Part shown: positions 60,901 through 64,000 of the stretch, in pieces | Numbering within the stretch: the first letter of the stretch is position 1 | Layout: each line of letters starts with the position of its first letter | From: Marisa cornuarietis | Taxonomy: Eukaryota > Mollusca > Gastropoda > Architaenioglossa > Ampullariidae | Reading direction: 5' to 3' | Assembly: GCA_004794655.1 (NCBI GenBank) | Contig: SMMW01000618.1 | Coordinates: forward strand, 496,001 to 560,000 | DNA length: 64,000 bases | Position numbers and translations under genes: made by a program | Notes under the pieces: model-generated | Databases searched by the model: none | What the model was told of the DNA's origin: nothing | Seen by the model: the letters and a program-made list of their open reading frames with translations, nothing else

Positions 60901-62346
60901 ATTGTCGTCACAAATACATCCAACGATAGCAGAATCATCTGAGTATTTCTGAAGATGGCACAACTCTCCCTTAATCTTAAAATCAGAAGTGTACAGTGTA
61001 AACAAAAACGGGGAAAAAACAGTTCCTTGAGGCGCGCCCGTGAAATGTGTTGATCATCCTAGATGGAAAGGTACTTTTCCAGCGTACATACTGAGGTCTA
61101 TCCAATAAATAGTCTAATACCCAATTCACTGTGCATGGATGCAACGACATACTATGCAGTTTCTGTGCAAGGAGATGCGGCTGAATAGTCTGGAATGCAG
61201 AAGAAAAGTCAAAAAACATTACTTGTACACAAGCAGCTTTCTTCTCAAGATGAGAGTACACAGAATGTAACATGTACAATAAAGCATCCTCCACCCCGAC
61301 CCTGTCTCTGTAAGCAAACTGCAAGGGATCTTGAAAAGTAGCAACTTGGGTCTTTAGTACTGGTAACACCAATCTCTCAAAAACTTTCATAATGTGCGAG
61401 GTAACAGCAACAGGCCTATAATCGTTTAAACATGAAACATGGGCTTTCTTAGGTACAGGAACAATACATGATGTCTTCCAACCCGACGGAATCTTGCCCA
61501 AAGACAATGACCTAGAAAACAATGTATGAAAAATCCTACAGAGTTGCTCAGCACAGATGGACAGTACCTTAGGCTTGACGCCATCAGGACCTGCTGACTT
61601 ATTAACACTGATCCTCTTCAGTTGTCTACAAACATCATCAACCTCCTGTGATGATGTTCAACCTCCTGTGTAACAGGCTCCCATATAGTAACAACAGAAT
61701 CAGAGAAGTTTCCCGAACCTAAAATAGTGTCCTGTTCATTCTCAAGATCATGTATGTCAAACCTTGCATAATATTTATTCAGCTCATCAGCAAACTCACA
61801 ACCCAAAGCTGGAGAAGCATCCAACTTGTTCTTCTTACGATAGCCAACTATTTTCTGCATCCCCCGCCACACTTCCTTAGTACTGTTTTCCACCCATTTT
61901 GTCTCCAGTCTCTGCCTATACTGTTCTTTTCCTTCTCTAATCGCCTGATATGCGTGTTTAGCCTTCCTATAACTTTTGTACTCATTTTCGTACTCAGACA
62001 CATACTCTCTCTCTCTCTCTCTGTAATGGTTTGATGCGTGTTTATATGTATACCATGTGTATTATTGTAGTGCATTATGTACTATCATGTTATACCCCCT
62101 ATGAAATTGGGCCAGAGGCCTGAATCATTAAAAATATCTTATCGTATCTCTCTGTTTTCTAGCGCTTCATAAACAGCCTAACAGACGTTCACACTGCCAT
62201 GGGTGAATGAATGAATGGATGGTTGGTTTATTTTTCATCCACTCCCTACATTTCAGTGGGCCTGCCTGACACTAGTGCCGACAGTAACTGTGATAGCCCA
62301 GGCCGAAGAGGAGCTGGATGATGCAGACAATGAAGATAATTCCTAA
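57994..62346 (+). CDS. Gene E 3' exons (type B, type A, acidic terminal exon)
   Basis: Exons 57994-58039, 58612-58709 and 62257-62346 join in phase (0-1, 1-0, 0-stop): 234 nt, 77 residues and stop. The first reads EVQIKRPQQCREDLT, the family type B motif. The second is a His/Gly/Gln-rich type A exon (TPPGHHGDGHILHHD). The terminal one reads WACLTLVPTVTVIAQAEEEL then DDADNEDNS. The last intron (about 3.5 kb) holds a LINE on the opposite strand. Because upstream exons look broken, this may be a dying gene or be expressed from an unseen upstream exon. Confidence 0.5.
58209..58231. repeat. (TA)n microsatellite
   Basis: About 11 TA units in a gene E intron; another TA run is at 25116-25132. Confidence 0.9.
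59960..62001 (-). mobile_element. 5'-truncated CR1-like LINE with reverse transcriptase
   Basis: Minus-strand blocks: 62001-61618 (linker), 61610-60983 and 61005-60238. Motifs in order: SAGPDGVKP, GWKTSCIVPVPKK, NDYRPVAVTS, LQFAYRD, FFDFSSAF (first catalytic Asp), PQGTVFSPFLFTLY across a frameshift, KYSDDSAI (YxDD-type pair) and EYKYLGVLLD. The frame breaks near 61040 and 61620 make it inactive. The endonuclease is absent. The 3' end is a TTGTC repeat (59970-59985). It sits in the last intron of gene E. Confidence 0.8.
60066..60140. repeat. 25-bp tandem triplicate
   Basis: ACATACTTCAACATTCCATA plus CTAAC, three copies, inside the LINE 3' region. Confidence 0.9.
62030..62155 (+). mobile_element. 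LINE 3' end remnant
   Basis: Follows a TC tract; contains ACCCCCTATGAAATTGGGCC and ends AAAAATATCTTATCGTATC, a LINE-type short-repeat tail. Confidence 0.45.
62257..62346 (+). CDS. Gene E terminal exon, paralogue of gene B terminal exon
   Basis: ACATTTCAG acceptor; TAA at 62344-62346. About two thirds of residues match gene B 19689-19784 (CLTL, TV-x-IAQ, EEEL, DNE). Similarity continues past the stop. Confidence 0.6.
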   Translation, partial: WACLTLVPTVTVIAQAEEELDDADNEDNS

Positions 62347-62755
62347 ATTGTTTAATGTTATGAACACGTTTTATAGCGTGTGGGGATGAAGACATCTTGA
62401 TATTGCCCTGGCATGTGTTGGTGGCTCAGCAGTGTCATGATATTTATTGTGTTCTGTTTGCTTGGCATGCTTTGATCGAGGTGTTTCAATGCTATTTTGG
62501 CCAACTCGGATACAATTGCAAGTTGTAGTGTGCTATATTGTGCTGCTTTAACGATGTGCCTTTGACAGTGTTCTACGGAGTGCCTTGGATTTCCAGCAGA
62601 CTGCGATGTAATGCGTTTAATAAGGTCGACATACAAGAAAAATATTGATGTTTATCATCACCCTTGACGCTCTTTTCTATCATGACAGTGCATCGACGGC
62701 CTTAAACACCTGTCTTATTCAACCAGAACCTTATAGCTGCTAATTGTCTAAAAAA
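62257..62755 (+). repeat. 3' end duplicate shared with gene B
   Basis: Aligns with 19689-20180 through the terminal exon, the TTAATGTTATGAACACG / AAATGTTATGGACACA flank and further to GACAGTGCATCGACGGC / GACAGTACATCAATGGC and TCTTATTCAACCAGAA / TCCTGTTCAACAAGAA. Confidence 0.65.
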
Positions 62756-63278
62756 AAAAAAGAGAGACTTGAATAACAACACATGCTGCTTTACAACCAT
62801 TGAAATAACATGCCTACTAGAGTTACACGTCTAAGAGATAGGATAAGATAGGTACAGTGCTGACTTAATAAACATGGTATGTCATTAATGGATATATTTT
62901 CTTTTTATCTGATTAATTAGAATACATCTCTAGGCATAAGCAAATATTTTTTTCACTCAATTTTTATGAGACGAGTGCTTTCCCCTGATTTGCAGATAAT
63001 TTAATTAACATACTGGAAGAACCTTTCCCTATCAGCACAGAAATGCCAAAAATACATGGGTCCTCTGGTGAAGGACGTGGGTCCCATATAGTTTCTATGC
63101 GACACAGATGTTTTCGGCATTCTTTGCTGCTAGGGTTTATAGTTCGTATGTACATGAAAACAACCTAAAGAAAGGGCCGACACATTATAGCATGGTCAAT
63201 AAAACAAACGACAAACTATTTTTTTAAAAATATATTTTGATCCGATACTTTACAAACAGTATAAATGAAATATTTAAA

Positions 63279-63302
63279 TCACACACACACACACACACAC
63301 AC
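63279..63302. repeat. (CA)n microsatellite
   Basis: About 12 CA units. Confidence 0.95.
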
Positions 63303-63859
63303 AGATGTTAAACAAACCTACATACACACAGGCACTGAACTAGTCCTTCAATGTTTTCATATAATTATTTGTGAGAACTGTAAATAACTGAATTTTTATG
63401 TCCTCACAAAAAAATATTTTAAAACTTTATTACATATGTCACATCACTATGTGTGAAATTTGAAAACTGTTGTAAAATACATTCGTTTCGTCACTTCCTG
63501 TTTTCTCGACAAATCCAGGTGCTTAAGAGAAAAACATTAATATAAAATCTCTCATGCCTCTTTGTCATACAATACCACCGAAATATGTTTTTGTGATACT
63601 TTGTGCTCTGTTTCCACGATTTTTGCTCAGCGAGCGACTTGACCTTTAAGAGATGCAGCCAGCCATCCCGCACTTCTCAGCTATCAGCCGTCCCCAATAA
63701 ACGACCTTGACTGCAGAGCCGGCGAGCAGCAGCTAACGAGTGCACTGTCGGGATGAGACCTGCTACGTTTATGTTCCTAAGGCCCCGCATTTTTATTTGC
63801 CCAAGGCCCTGCATCCCCCTAGCACCGGCTCTGTTGACTGGCTCGCAGTTTGGGTTAGC

Positions 63860-64000
63860 CCACTTTCTTCTCAGGAGTCAGGCCTACGTACGCCTTTTGG
63901 CTCTGATCAGTGATGCGTGTGTGTGCTTATGTCTGTTAGAGAAAGTGAGAGACAGATATAAACTGTTTTGACCTTTCTGTATGGCAACCGTTTAGGATAG
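63860..64000 (+). other. Possible 5' block of a sixth gene copy at the window edge
   Basis: GTCAGGCCTACGTACGCCTTTTGG resembles the AGGCCTACGCCTTTTT blocks before genes C and D. Too little follows to confirm. Confidence 0.25.

Overview
The window is animal nuclear DNA. Genes are split by GT-AG introns, and microsatellites, tRNA-derived SINEs, CR1-like LINE pieces, MITEs and a Merlin-type DNA transposon are abundant. A SINE ending in a conserved block read as GAATGGTGTTTTACGCCG suggests a mollusc, perhaps a gastropod; this is inference from repeat style, and no species marker was seen.

The main content is a head-to-tail array, all on the + strand, of five related genes I do not recognise, called A to E here: A (about 2.0-7.1 kb), B (about 12.2-19.8 kb), C (about 22.7-31.3 kb), D (about 39.4-47.0 kb) and E (about 54.4-62.3 kb). 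There is also an orphan 5' part near 35.6-38 kb and perhaps the start of a sixth copy at the right edge. A 5' exon, probably non-coding, is proposed for B, C and D and is recognisable as a duplicated block for C, D and the orphan. Each gene then has a large exon with an acidic-then-basic stretch (a DPDDLRD motif in C and D). These large exons differ greatly from gene to gene and often hold private internal repeats.

Downstream the genes use two alternating short exon types. Type A (about 65-122 nt) enters in phase 1 and leaves in phase 0. Type B (40-64 nt) enters in phase 0 and leaves in phase 1, and usually encodes a QC-x-EDL motif. An A+B pair is therefore phase-symmetric and can be added or skipped without a frameshift. 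The last exon is exchangeable: a C3HC4 RING finger in C and D, a membrane-anchor-like tail in A, and an acidic tail in B and E. My models close in frame: A 648 aa, B 1148 aa, C 624 aa, D 1181 aa. E looks damaged in its 5' half.

Between and inside the genes lie a 31-bp minisatellite (7.39-8.09 kb), LINE endonuclease and reverse-transcriptase remnants (33.7-35.2 kb and 60.0-62.0 kb, minus strand), MITEs, and paired segmental duplications marking recent tandem duplication (3' regions of C and D; 3' ends of B and E). No rRNA, free-standing tRNA gene or CRISPR was seen. All gene models come from reading splice signals, phases and paralogue similarity by eye, without transcripts.
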